Shown here: positions 20,987 through 31,327 of the stretch, in pieces | Position numbering within the stretch: the stretch's first letter is position 1 | How the letters are laid out: the number at the start of each line of letters is the position of its first letter | From: Cyanodermella asteris | Taxonomy: Eukaryota; Ascomycota; Lecanoromycetes; Ostropales; Stictidaceae | DNA: 64,000 nucleotides | Reading direction: 5' to 3' | Assembly: GCA_900618795.1 (NCBI GenBank) | Contig: UYJD01000004.1 | Coordinates: 1,700,726 to 1,764,725, forward strand | Translations under genes and position numbers: made by a program | Notes under the pieces: generated by a model | The model's database searches: none | What the model saw: only the letters and a program-made list of their open reading frames with translations | Told to the model about the DNA's origin: nothing

Positions 20987-23947
20987 TCAAACCAACTCAC
21001 GCTCGACCTCATCCCTGACTTTATCCAACCAAGCCCCATGCGCCGCCTGATCAACCCTCTTAACCCTGCCCATCTCCTCGACAAGCGTCCTAACTCTCTC
21101 AACATGTTCCACCAGCCCTGCCGTTGCAAGCGCATCCGCCGCAGCACCCTCTCTCCTCTTCCTCTCCTCCTCACTCCCAAAGATGCGACCAAGCATATTC
21201 ATCCTCATCTTGCTCAACAACACCCTCATAACCGGATGATTATGCTCCTTCGACGCCGCACTATCAGCGGTATGAATGGCAACCGTGTCACCGATCACCC
21301 GTCGAATTGTACCGGACAGAGTATTCTTGACTGCCGGAGGCAGAGCCTGTGCTGATTCGAAGACGGAGAGGAAGGCTGAGGAGATGGCGTCGGTATCGGA
21401 AGATGAGGAGTCGGAGGCGAGGAGGGATTTCTCGAGAATGTCGAGGAGGCGTTGGGTAATGGCGCGCCAGGGGGCGCGGACGTCGCGTTTCAGGGCGTTT
21501 TTGGCGGTCAGGACGACGGTGGAGGTTGTGATCATGCGGAGGACGGACAGTCTGGCTTCTTTGATGCGCTCTTTGTCCAGGAGCAGGGTCTCGGGTATAA
21601 GTTTTTCGAGGTCGCTTGGAACAGGTGGAGTGCCAGTGTAAAGCTCAATCAGGCCTGTGCAATAGATTCTGTCCGCGGTAGGCCGGATGGCCACGGTTGG
21701 AGACGGTGTACTTCGGGAGGGAGTGCCTGGTGGTGTCAGCTGGCCGTACGGTGGTGAAGATGGCCTTCTTGCGAGGTCAGAGACGGCGCTGGAACGAGCT
21801 GCTCGCCACCACTGCTTTGTCTGTGTGAGATGGACGATTCCTGGTCCGTAGTGCTCCGTGAAGCAGGTCTGTTCGTAGTTCGGAGCCTCTTCAGCCAGTT
21901 TCGGGGCGTTGATCGACAGCAGATAGTTCGAGTAGTCGAGACTCAAGTAGTCGACAATGCGGAAGAGCTTATCCAGTCTTTCTGTTACATCGCTCGACAG
22001 ATCACGGGCGAATGCTCGGACTTCCGCGTCACGTGCCGGTGACACAAGCTTTGGCAGAACAGTGCCCATGAAGTTGAAGAAGCGCTCGTGGCTGAAGTTT
22101 CCAGCTGCAAGCTCCTGCCGAATAAGAGCAGTATCAAGGGCCTCCGAGATCATGTTGTGCATGCCCTTGCCGGGCTGCAACGTTCTCAGAATCTTGTCGC
22201 GAACAGTCTGAACCATGCTGATGATCCATTCGTCGCCTCGCCCGTTGACCAAATCGTCCCGCATAGCACGGAAAGCCACCCGTCGAAGATTCTCTCGGAC
22301 CTCTCGAGTCTTCTCGGCGTTGATGGTGTACTGCCTGTCAAGTGCGAGCTCATGGACCATAGTGCGATTGTCAGGAAGGGGAGCGATAACCTGAGCCAGG
22401 TCCTTGCTCGAGAAAACCGGCTCTCGTGACGATGGAGGTGTGAGCGTGCTTCGAGACTGCTCTAGCACGGGGGTGGCAGTACTGCTTGAGGCCCCTGCAG
22501 CCCGGGGCTTGCTTTGAAGCACCCTTCTCTTCGCCGCATCCTGCTTGCGTCCCTTTCTGATGGCGTCATTGATAAGTTGCTTGGCCTTTTCAGGTCCAGC
22601 AAGTCTCTTGAGACGAACCAAGATCATCGTCTGGTTTTGCCGAATTCCTTCACGGTAATCATTGGCTACACCACCAGTTGTGTCGTCCTTGACTGTTTGC
22701 CAAATGGCATCCAGCTCCACAAATTGTAGGAGCATCGTCTCGACCATGAAAGACGTGTCACCGTCTTTCCATGCCTTGAATGCAGAGTGAAAGTGAGCGT
22801 GGGCCTTGCAGAGCGATTCGATGACTTCCGACGACTTGGAGTAGGAAGAGAGCGTGGGAGGCTTCGCAAGCAAGCGCTGAACCTCCATAATAAGTACCTT
22901 TGCCTTGTTAATCAGGTCCTCTTCCTGTGCACCGCTCTTGCTGAGGACCTGCTGAGGATGGCAAAGCACCAAATAGGAGGACAGGAATGTTCGGACCGAT
23001 ATCCCCCGAGCCGCGGCGCCTTCTTGCATGTCGAGCATATGTGCCTGTCGCATCATCTGCTCGGTCACAGCTACGATCTTGTCTTGCAGAAGGAGCTCAC
23101 TAGCATCCTCAAAGGATAACGCCTGAATGTGGTCGACATCCAACTCGATTGCCAGAAAGTCACTGTGAGTGCGTCTGAGCCTGTATTCTCTCCATGCCTT
23201 TTGGACGACTTTGGCAGCGGTCTCCTTATTCTTCGGCTTCCAAGCGGGGACCTTGACTCTAGTCTCTTGAACAGCGGGTAGCCCTCCAGGTCGGCTGTTT
23301 GAACTGTTTCGTCTGCGGCGCATTTCCCGTTGCTGCTCGTATAGTAGCCTCCTCTTCTCCGCATTGGCATGTTTCTCCTCCAGTTCCTGTCGCATGCGCT
23401 CCTCATCCTTCTCCTTCTTCTCCTTCATGTCCTCGGCTATACGTCTCGCGCGCTTGACCTCCTCGGCGCAAGCAGCAGCCACTTGCGCCAGGTGTTTTTC
23501 TCGTGCTTCCTGTGCTGCCTGGGCACGCTCCTCTGGTGTCTTACCATTTCGCGGGGTTGCCTTTGCCTGCTGAGCACGCATGCGAACCTGCTCAGCGTGC
23601 GCGGCCTTCTCGGCCAATTTCGCCCGGCGAGCATCGAGTATAGAGGCCCTTCGCAAGTGCTGTGCGACATGCGTAGAGTATGGTCCGCCGTGCGAAGACC
23701 TGTTGCTGCGTCCAGAGTGAAGTGAAGACAGCGAGTTCCTACGCGATGATGAAGCGGACGATTTCCGCGATACAGTCGGGCGGGAGGGGCGGTTGAAGCG
23801 GGCGGCGAGGTGTGGTGGCGGTTTCACAGGAAGCGATGTATCTCCATCCGACAGCATGAATGTATCCTGATTCTCTTGATCCTCGATGGCCGACGAGGTG
23901 TCATGACCGTCGCCATCAAGGCGCGGTGGAAGCGAGGTGTGTCGCAT
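20987..23947 (-). CDS. TCP11/SOK1-family protein
   Basis: Relative of T-complex protein 11 and yeast Sok1, which is linked genetically to cAMP/PKA signalling; biochemical role unclear. A single exon encodes 986 residues. The first 110 residues are disordered and Ser/Arg-rich. Residues about 110-225 form a long charged coiled coil (KEKKEKDEERMRQELEEKHA). An IQ-like stretch AAKVVQKAWREYRLRRT follows. The conserved TCP11 domain fills the C-terminal two thirds, with landmarks DDLVNGRGDEWIISMVQTVRD and LDKLFRIVDYLSLDYSNYLL. The start is the first ATG, and upstream frames do not extend it. It is divergent from VPS29 over 2 kb. Length and uninterrupted frame fit an intact gene. Confidence 0.9.
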   Translation of the reverse strand: MRHTSLPPRLDGDGHDTSSAIEDQENQDTFMLSDGDTSLPVKPPPHLAARFNRPSRPTVSRKSSASSSRRNSLSSLHSGRSNRSSHGGPYSTHVAQHLRRASILDARRAKLAEKAAHAEQVRMRAQQAKATPRNGKTPEERAQAAQEAREKHLAQVAAACAEEVKRARRIAEDMKEKKEKDEERMRQELEEKHANAEKRRLLYEQQREMRRRRNSSNSRPGGLPAVQETRVKVPAWKPKNKETAAKVVQKAWREYRLRRTHSDFLAIELDVDHIQALSFEDASELLLQDKIVAVTEQMMRQAHMLDMQEGAAARGISVRTFLSSYLVLCHPQQVLSKSGAQEEDLINKAKVLIMEVQRLLAKPPTLSSYSKSSEVIESLCKAHAHFHSAFKAWKDGDTSFMVETMLLQFVELDAIWQTVKDDTTGGVANDYREGIRQNQTMILVRLKRLAGPEKAKQLINDAIRKGRKQDAAKRRVLQSKPRAAGASSSTATPVLEQSRSTLTPPSSREPVFSSKDLAQVIAPLPDNRTMVHELALDRQYTINAEKTREVRENLRRVAFRAMRDDLVNGRGDEWIISMVQTVRDKILRTLQPGKGMHNMISEALDTALIRQELAAGNFSHERFFNFMGTVLPKLVSPARDAEVRAFARDLSSDVTERLDKLFRIVDYLSLDYSNYLLSINAPKLAEEAPNYEQTCFTEHYGPGIVHLTQTKQWWRAARSSAVSDLARRPSSPPYGQLTPPGTPSRSTPSPTVAIRPTADRIYCTGLIELYTGTPPVPSDLEKLIPETLLLDKERIKEARLSVLRMITTSTVVLTAKNALKRDVRAPWRAITQRLLDILEKSLLASDSSSSDTDAISSAFLSVFESAQALPPAVKNTLSGTIRRVIGDTVAIHTADSAASKEHNHPVMRVLLSKMRMNMLGRIFGSEEERKRREGAAADALATAGLVEHVERVRTLVEEMGRVKRVDQAAHGAWLDKVRDEVERELV

Positions 23948-25991
23948 GGCGGCAGCGTGCGTGCGACTTCAAGCAACGGTCGGTGGGCTCGTTGGGTCGG
24001 TCGCGCAACGGTTGGAGCGAAGAGGTCCAGGCCGTTGCCATATGATGGATGATGGTAGTGATCAACGCAAAGACATTCGAGCGTCGGTGGAGGAGTCAGC
24101 GTCACCGGTTGCGGCGTAAGACGTGATGAGCTGGATGCGTAAGCGCAAGGTTGCACGAATGTTGACGAAAGCAATCGAAGCGTTGGCCGGGAACGACAGT
24201 ATGTCTCAGAAATGCCGGAGAAGTGGTACAGATCAATAGGGAGGGAAGCAGAAGAGGAGTAGAGGAAGATGAGATGTCGTAGCGATGGCGAAATCGAAGA
24301 CGAGCGGATGCTCGACTGATGTCTTTCTAGGTAAAGCGCCGCGGCGGTTGAGACTCTCGGGTGCGTGGAGAGTCAGAATCGCTTCGAGAAAGCCGCCGTG
24401 GCTGGGTCAGTGCTGCTGCTGCTGCTGCTGCTGCCCACTTCAGCCGGTTTGTGCCTTCGTCCTACAGGATGCCGCTTCCTCGTCAATGTCCCGAGTCCAG
24501 TGTGCTTGTTTTTGGTTGGTTTGTTGTCGGAGCTGTACCGCGTTGGGAGTCGAGTTGTTTCTATGACATGCGCCGGAGTGACAAGCTGATCCCAAGTTGG
24601 AAAAGTCGAGCGCCAATCCACGCTGCCAGCCGAAAGCAAGACTCGACGGACCCGCTCGAAGCCCTGTCGATCGCAGGCTGTGTCTCAGATTGTCATTAGG
24701 CTCATTTCGAATTCATTGCATTCGTGCTTCATCAAAAGGAGTAAGACTATTCGATCATGAATGTTTTGCTGCACTTGACTTCACTTTAGACAGACGCTCG
24801 ACCTGCACGAGCACTTTGACTGTGACCAGTGTGACGGGTCAGTGCGTACATGCAGCTACGGCAGGCAATCGTGATTGCAACTCTGCCAAACGTCAGCTCT
24901 ACGACAGAATGAGTAAGGATCGCTACCCCAGACACTTGCGTATAGAAACCAGGCATCGATCAAAGAAGGTTCTGTCAATGTTCTACGGAGTATAGCACTC
25001 CGCTCTCTTTCATCTTGCTGATGAAAATGCTATATACATAGCTCTAGACCAATGAAGATGGTCGAAGTTGCGGCGTAAGTGCATGCCATGCCTACACAGT
25101 TTCCCTTTGACTTCGGTTTTGAGATTCGCACACAAAGTTTTAACATTGATCGGTTTATCGCATGTTATATTGGTACATCACCAGGATGACATACATCTAT
25201 ATGTCGAGGTACATTTAGCAATCCCTTGGCTCTGGCCATGCTCGCTCACTTCGTGTGAGACGAGCTAAGCTTAGCAATCTTAGCAAAGTCGAGTGCATCA
25301 TCGTTCAAAGCCCGTGAATCATAGGCATCTTTGCGAAATCTCGAGGAGGAAAGGCGGCGCGAGGTTGAACTCAAAGGTGTGGGACTATTCACAAGCGTCT
25401 ATCTCTAGTTTTGTTCCACAAACGTAGCAGGTAAGCAATCTATCGTCGACGACAAGGTTATGACACTATTTGCATCTTTCAATGGGCGGGTAGGCTACTT
25501 ATGCGGCTCGTGTATATACTCGGCAGCATTTGGGCATGAAAAGGTCTCTTTTAGATTATGCAGTTGGTCACGAGATGACACTACGGTATGATCTAAGGAA
25601 TTCAGTTTGTTACACCAATTTATACCCAAACCCGAGGAGGGACTTTCAAGCTAGAGCGGAACCTAAGATCGAGGCCTAGAGTCACCCTGTCATCTACGCA
25701 TAATCGCAGAGATCTTTCGAAATGCTCAAAACGTCATCAACACGCAGTATCAAATTGAAGAAAGTTGGTCGTCTCCAAGAATGTCGTGCCGCATCGGAAT
25801 TCAACGCCAAGCCGCTCCGCCATGTCACAGCTCCTCGTCCCGCAGCGGAGTGCTGCCTCCCAATTCCGCAGCTCACCTTCACACAACCACTCGCTCCACG
25901 CCCTTTAGCGCTCAACTGTCCTCCTCCTTTCAGATGATGCGTTGAGCTCCCTACGACGTCATCCCAATCCAAACACCAAGCCGCAGTCAAG
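23948..25991. other. Divergent 2-kb region between TCP11-family gene and VPS29
   Basis: Must contain promoters of both neighbours. A GCT/CTG microsatellite lies at 24411-24434. The right part (about 25000-25700) is visibly more A+T-rich. The longest frame is 132 codons with no motif. No gene called. Confidence 0.5.
24411..24434. repeat. GCT trinucleotide microsatellite, about 7.5 copies
   Basis: Uninterrupted GCT triplets about 470 bp upstream of the TCP11-family start, in non-coding DNA. Confidence 0.9.
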
Positions 25992-27110
25992 ATGACAGGA
26001 CGCCTCGTCCTCGTCCTAGGCGACCTCTACATCCCAGACAGAGCACCGGTACAGCACCCGCCGCCCACATGAAGCCCCTGACATTAGGGGACACTTTCGT
26101 TGACGAAAATGCTTTTGCTAGGACATTCCGGCGAAGGTATGCCCTTCCTCCCTTCCCCGAGCACATACGAAGCTCTTCGTCAAGCTTCCCGTCAAACACT
26201 CCAACAGCTCTCTGCAAGCCCCACAGATCACCACTACACACAACATGCTGAAAGAAAGCTTAAGCTCACGTATTCGATACTGTCTAGTTCAAAAAGCTCC
26301 TCACCCCCGGCAAAATCTCCCAAATCCTCTTCCTCGGCAACCTCACCTCCCCCTCGGCCTACACGTACCTGCGCTCGCTGGCGCCGGACATCCACCTCGT
26401 CCGCGGCGAGCTCGACATCGAAAACCTGTATCCCTCCCCCTCGGCAACGACCAACGCCCCCAATGCGCCGCCCAACGCCTCGCTGATCCCCGCCAACATC
26501 CCCGTCAGCAAGGTCGTCCAGCACGGCAGCCTCCGCATCGGGTTCACACACGGCCACACGATCGTTCCCAACGGAGATCCGGACGCGCTGCTGATTGCGG
26601 CGCGGCACATGGACGTCGATGTGCTCTGTTGGGGGGGCACGAATCGCTTCGAGGCGTATGAGATGGAGGGCAAGTTTTTCGTGAATCCGGGGAGCGCGAC
26701 GGGGGCGGAGAGTTGGGGGTGGGTTGAGGGGGNNNNNNNNNNNNNNNNNNNNNNNNNAAGGAGGGAGAGGACAAGAAGGGGGATGGGGCGGAGGAGGGGG
26801 AGAGTGGCGAGGGGGTGCCGAGCTTTTGCTTGATGGATGTAAGTACTGAATTTGTTTTTTCTTTGGGAAGAGTTGGAAGAGTGGTGGGATGTTGCAAAAA
26901 GGCGGAAGCGGACTATTATTGTCGGGCTTGCTGGCTGCGAACAAGCACGTGTTCGATTGGGGACGTGTGCTGACAATTTCACAGGTGCAGGGAGATGTTT
27001 TGGTGCTGTACGTCTACCAGCTAAAGACGGACTCTAATGGTGTGGAGAATGTCAGTGTCGAGAAGGTGTCTTTTAGAAAGGAAGTGGAGGAAGTCGCACC
27101 GGCATCATAG
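25992..27110 (+). CDS. VPS29: VPS29 retromer subunit, with a 15-nt microexon and an assembly gap
   Basis: Retromer subunit with a metallophosphoesterase fold; with VPS35 and VPS26 it recycles cargo from endosomes to the Golgi. Four exons: 25992-26048, 26122-26136, 26288-26838 and 26985-27110. Exon 1 encodes MTGRLVLVLGDLYIPDRAP. The second exon is only 15 nt and encodes DIPAK, exactly the residues the family has between the metal-site region and FKKLLTPGK. All splice sites are GT..AG and all exons join in phase 0. Later landmarks: GNLTSPSAYTYLRSLAPD, HGSLRIGFTHGH, FFVNPGSATGA, PSFCLMD and VQGDVLVLYVYQLK. A run of 25 N (26733-26757) interrupts a G-rich linker in exon 3, and at that stated length the frames either side do not meet. 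The true gap should be 2 more than a multiple of 3. Confidence 0.9.
26122..26136 (+). other. VPS29: 15-nt microexon of VPS29
   Basis: GACATTCCGGCGAAG, flanked by GCTAG on the left and GTATGC on the right, encodes DIPAK. Without it the protein would lack five residues conserved in the family. Confidence 0.85.
26733..26757. other. Assembly gap (25 N)
   Basis: The only unresolved bases in the window. It lies in a G-rich low-complexity coding stretch of VPS29; flanking sequence on both sides is mostly G. Frame analysis says 25 is not the real length. Confidence 0.99.
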
Positions 27111-28703
27111 AACAATTTGAGCAGGAATTTAACGGCGTTCACTTTTCATTGAACTTGGCTAGCTACTGAAGGTGGTTTTTTTTATCGCTGCCATGCACTA
27201 TCTACTGCTGGGAGCGCAGGTGTGCCGCTTTCAAGTCTGATAATAACTGAACAGAAGCCTTAGACTTCAGTAGTACATGTCCCGCACGAAAGACACCGAC
27301 CCAGTCATTGGGAAAACAGGTCTGATCATTGGCTCAGCTCCGATATACTATTCTTGCCAGTACACGTGACTTTCACTATTCCTGCTCCAAATACGCAGTC
27401 AGACGACTTGGCACTGTCAGGTACGAAGTCATAAGGTATGTGCCAGCGTCTTCCTCGGCCAATGGGCAAAATTATTGTGGAGATGCACTGGAAAGAAGGC
27501 CACACCGATCGAGATGATAGCAAAGCTATTGCTGCCGGTACGGCGGAAATATACTCATTCTTCTGAATCCAATGGCGAGCAGGCATACAAAATCCCTACC
27601 TGCGGGAATGTGTCTAGCTTTCGTCTCAACTCAAAGTGTGTACGAGGTCTCGTTCCTGCGCAACCACATGGTCTACTGGATGAGGAGGCTTTTCTATTCA
27701 GTTTGCATATACTGACTTTCGTCGCACTGGCGAAACAAGCCGAATGGGCGTCTCCAAACCTGGTCGCGTGGGTTGCGAGATGTTTATATACTGCAGGGTT
27801 TCTGCATTGGCCGAGCGGTGAACATGCTCAGGGTCTGCCTGTGTAACCGCACCACCTCGCTCGTGGCATCATCGCGCTGCAGTATGACCTCGTATACGTT
27901 GTGTGACGCCTTCCAATTTCGAGCTGGCACTAGTGAGATTTCTCGAACAAAACACTCTTGGGGTAGAGGCTAGCAGTGGCGGATAATTCGCCTTGTCGTC
28001 GGTCGTTTGCCTTGTTCCTGACAGGCTGCAGGTGAAACGCGGCACGTCGGATCAGGATAATCTCTGGGACAGCAGCTAAATGTGGTAGGGCGTAGGCTGT
28101 ACCGAGGCGGCATCAGGACAGCCCAGCAGTCGCTCCGCGGCTGATGGAAGCAATGACGGCAGCTGCCTGAGTCGGCGACGGCGGACAAAGGGAGGGGTAG
28201 ATCCGGGATGGGGAAGTGGTCACGCAGGGTGGTAGTCACTGGGAGGGAGATTGACAGCATTCGCAGCTCTAGACAATCATCAAGGCAACAATAGAGAATT
28301 GAGCTCTGACGAGCAGAAGTGAAAAGACGCAGGAGAAGTTAAAATTGGTTGAAGTCGAAGAGTCTGCGGCGCGTCATCAGGCAGACGGACAGGCGTTAGC
28401 GGGGGATTAAGTCCGGGCGGCCGCCAGTCAGTCACAGGCTCTGCTTTGCTTCGATTCTTCCCGCCCGCCTCTGCGCACGCCAGCAGTCCTGGACCGAGAG
28501 CACGCGAATCAACCTGCCTGCTATCCTCTGCCGCATTCATTGTCCCGCCGCCATCTCATCATCTCCCATAGATTCCTACCTCCTCCTGCCTGCTCTCCGA
28601 CCCTTAGACACACCCTTCTCCCGCCCTCACTCCACTCCACCCCCGACGTTCCTGTCAACCTTTCCCTTCCTAACACTTCTCACTTCCCCGCGCTGTCGCC
28701 ATC
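27111..28703. other. Intergenic region between VPS29 and the PP2C gene
   Basis: VPS29 3' flank and PP2C promoter. The last 150 bp before the PP2C ATG are C/T-rich, a common feature of filamentous-fungal leaders. The longest frame (27475-27846, 123 codons) has no motif. No gene called. Confidence 0.5.
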
Positions 28704-30392
28704 ATGGGGCAGACGCTAAGTGAGCCGCTGACCGAGAAGGTACGCATCTCCACCACAGTTTGATCTCAATTTCACCAAACCAATGATGCGCTGCCTGTCT
28801 GAACGAGATCACTCGAAAGCACTTCACTTGCACTTTTTCTCGACAGGCAGCATCACTCTTATTGCGATCGTCTAACTAATTCGGGTCCAATATAGACGTC
28901 AGATGAGGGGCAGGATGCTCGCGTCGCATTCGGCGTCTCTGCCATGCAGGGCTGGCGTATCTCCATGGAGGATGCCCATGCTACAATTCTCGACTTGAAG
29001 GCGCTCAAAGAGGGGGAACCAGAGCAAGTTGCCGACGAGAATAATATCATATCATTTTTTGGTGTCTATGACGGCCACGGAGGCGACAAGGTCGCTCTGT
29101 ACGCCGGAGAGAACGTCCACAAGATTGTCGCAAGACAAGATGCTTTCAAGCGAAAGGACTACGAACAAGCCTTGAAGGATGGTTTCCTCGCCACGGATCG
29201 TGCCATTTTGAGCGGTACAATATATTCCGAGCAACTCGCTGTGCGCGCGCAACTCTGGACTTGTAGCTGACTTGCACGGCCAGACCCGAAATACGAGGAA
29301 GAGGTTTCTGGTTGCACTGCATCTGTCGGCTTGATCACTCACGACAAGATCTACGTGGTATGAATGAGCTGGTGTCGAGGATCACTATTCGGGCGCTGAC
29401 ATTTTCAAAGGCCAACGCCGGAGACTCAAGATCAGTTCTCGGCATCAAGGGACGCGCCAAGCCGCTCTCTCAGGATCACAAACCCACCAACGAAGCGGAA
29501 AAGGCCAGAATTCAGGCCGCAGGTGGTTTCGTAGACTTCGGTCGAGTCAATGGCAACCTTGCCTTGTCAAGAGCTATCGGCGATTTCGAGTTCAAGAAAA
29601 CCGCAGACTTGGGCCCCGAGCAGCAGATCGTTACAGCTTTCCCCGACGTATCTATACACGACATCACTACTGACGATGAATTCCTCGTTATTGCATGCGA
29701 TGGTGAGCTCGACATCTCTCGACACAGGCCAAAGGATTTAGCTGACACGGACAGGTATCTGGGATTGCCAGTCATCGCAATCGGTCGTCGAATTCGTTCG
29801 CCGTGGCATTGCAGCCAAGCAAGAGTTGCACAGCATTGCCGAGAACCTCATGGACAACTGTCTGGCATCAAACAGCGACACCGGTGGTGTCGGCTGTGAC
29901 AACATGACCGTGATCATTGTCGCGCTTCTGCGCGGCCAGTCAAAGTCAGACTGGTACGAAATGATTGGAAAGCGTGTTACCGATGGTGACGGACCATGCG
30001 CACCTCCGGAATACGGCAAGCTATATTGGTCCCTCCAAAAATACTTCGCACTAACCTTCTCTTTAGCCGAGCAACGTGGCCCGGGCAACGCCCGTCGCTC
30101 GTACGACAACTCTGACGACGACTTCGACATGGACCAGCGTACGTCGGCTCTGGGTGGCCGCTCCGGTCGTATAATTTTGCTTGGAGACGGCACAGAGGTA
30201 CTGACTGACTCTGATGATCCAGAGATGTTTGGTCACGAAGAGCATGATGTCAAGGAGATAAAGGAGGAGCCGGCCACAGACACTTCAGGTAATGGACCCC
30301 GTCGTGAGCGCGAAGGCACTCCCGCCCCTGAAACTTCCAAAGACGAAATCTCGCATGTCAAGGAGGAGGCAGCTAAAGCCAACGAGAACTAG
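28704..30392 (+). CDS. PTC2: PP2C protein phosphatase, PTC2/PTC3 type, with a GC-AG intron
   Basis: Mg/Mn-dependent Ser/Thr phosphatase; yeast Ptc2/Ptc3 dephosphorylate stress MAP kinase Hog1, checkpoint kinase Rad53 and others. Exons: 28704-28739, 28896-29214, 29284-29357, 29411-29702, 29755-30015 and 30067-30392, giving 435 residues. The N-terminus [12 protein letters not shown] is typical and carries Gly2, a possible myristoylation site. Metal-site motifs: MEDAH, DGHGGD, GDSRSV, ACDGIWDCQ (rebuilt across intron 4) and GCDNMTVI. The last intron (30016-30066, 51 nt) starts with GC, not GT, has CACTAAC and TTTAG near its end, and is in frame. If retained it would add 17 residues absent from the family. 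The C-terminal 100 residues are acidic and disordered. Confidence 0.9.
30016..30066 (+). other. In-frame 51-nt GC-AG intron
   Basis: Begins GCAAGC, contains a CACTAAC branch sequence 19-25 nt before its 3' end, and ends CTTTAG. It has no stop codon, so splicing and retention both leave an open frame; splicing restores the family sequence PPEYAEQRGPG. Confidence 0.75.
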
Positions 30393-31327
30393 GAACATCA
30401 GGTCAAGGCGGTCCTTGACACGACGGCACCGAAGCATGAGGAGGCGTCTTCTTAAAGCCAAAGCCAATTTGATCGTGATACCCCCAATTTCCCTATCGAA
30501 CAACCGCCACCACTATTGAATCGAACCACTATTGAATCGAATCGAAAGTCAAACCCTTCCGTACCTCTTTTCTACCTGCGCTCAGCCTTTACACAGCGAC
30601 GGATCCGCGAAGCATGGATTGGGGAGAGTTGTGGTCAGTCAGAGGAATGGCCAGAGGTGTGCCCATGGAGCTATGAGGACTCCGTCGACATGAGATTTGG
30701 TGCGGGAGAGGAGAAGTGCTGAATGAGCTATTGGATGGGAACATCGTTTTTGGCCCCAAACCCCCGCAAAGGCCGAACTGTACTACGAATGAATTCATGC
30801 CCGTATGAGCGAAGAGAGACTGTGCCGACTCGAGACTGATGCCGGACCAAACCCTGCTTTTTCGGACTACATGAAAGTGCCACGTGAGAGGGTAAGCTGT
30901 GATCCGTCGGAAACACCATGGTTCGATCGTGCTCAACGATGGAAATGTAAGTCGTTCCCGTAGTAGCCCTTTTACTCGTGAATGTTGGCTCATGTGGCTT
31001 GTCGCGATGTTTGTTCATGTTGTACTTGGTTTCTCTCCACGCAAAAATCTCTTCTGTTCAGGTCGTTCTCGATGTCGTCACAGCAAGCCAGTAATTCAGA
31101 ATCACGAGTCCAGTCGATCAAGAACGATTGCTCGCTATGCATCTATGGGGGTATCGTTACATCATGGGCGCCACGGCCAAACGCTCACGCGCTTTCCAAG
31201 GCGCCGTGCAGGCAGACAAGAACGCTGCAGCGCACCGCCGTCGAGGCCGCCAACTAGCAAAGTGATCGTGAAACCACCAACCCACTCCATGCCACCGTCA
31301 GACGACTGACACCCATGCCTTGTCTTC
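30393..31327. other. Convergent intergenic region between the PP2C gene and CDT2
   Basis: 3' flanks of two genes that run towards each other. Contains the 16-bp tandem duplication; otherwise no gene or motif seen. Confidence 0.5.
30510..30541. repeat. Perfect 16-bp tandem duplication
   Basis: CCACTATTGAATCGAA occurs twice head to tail (30510-30525 and 30526-30541), followed by a further TCGAA. It lies about 120 bp after the PP2C stop, probably in the 3' UTR. Confidence 0.9.
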
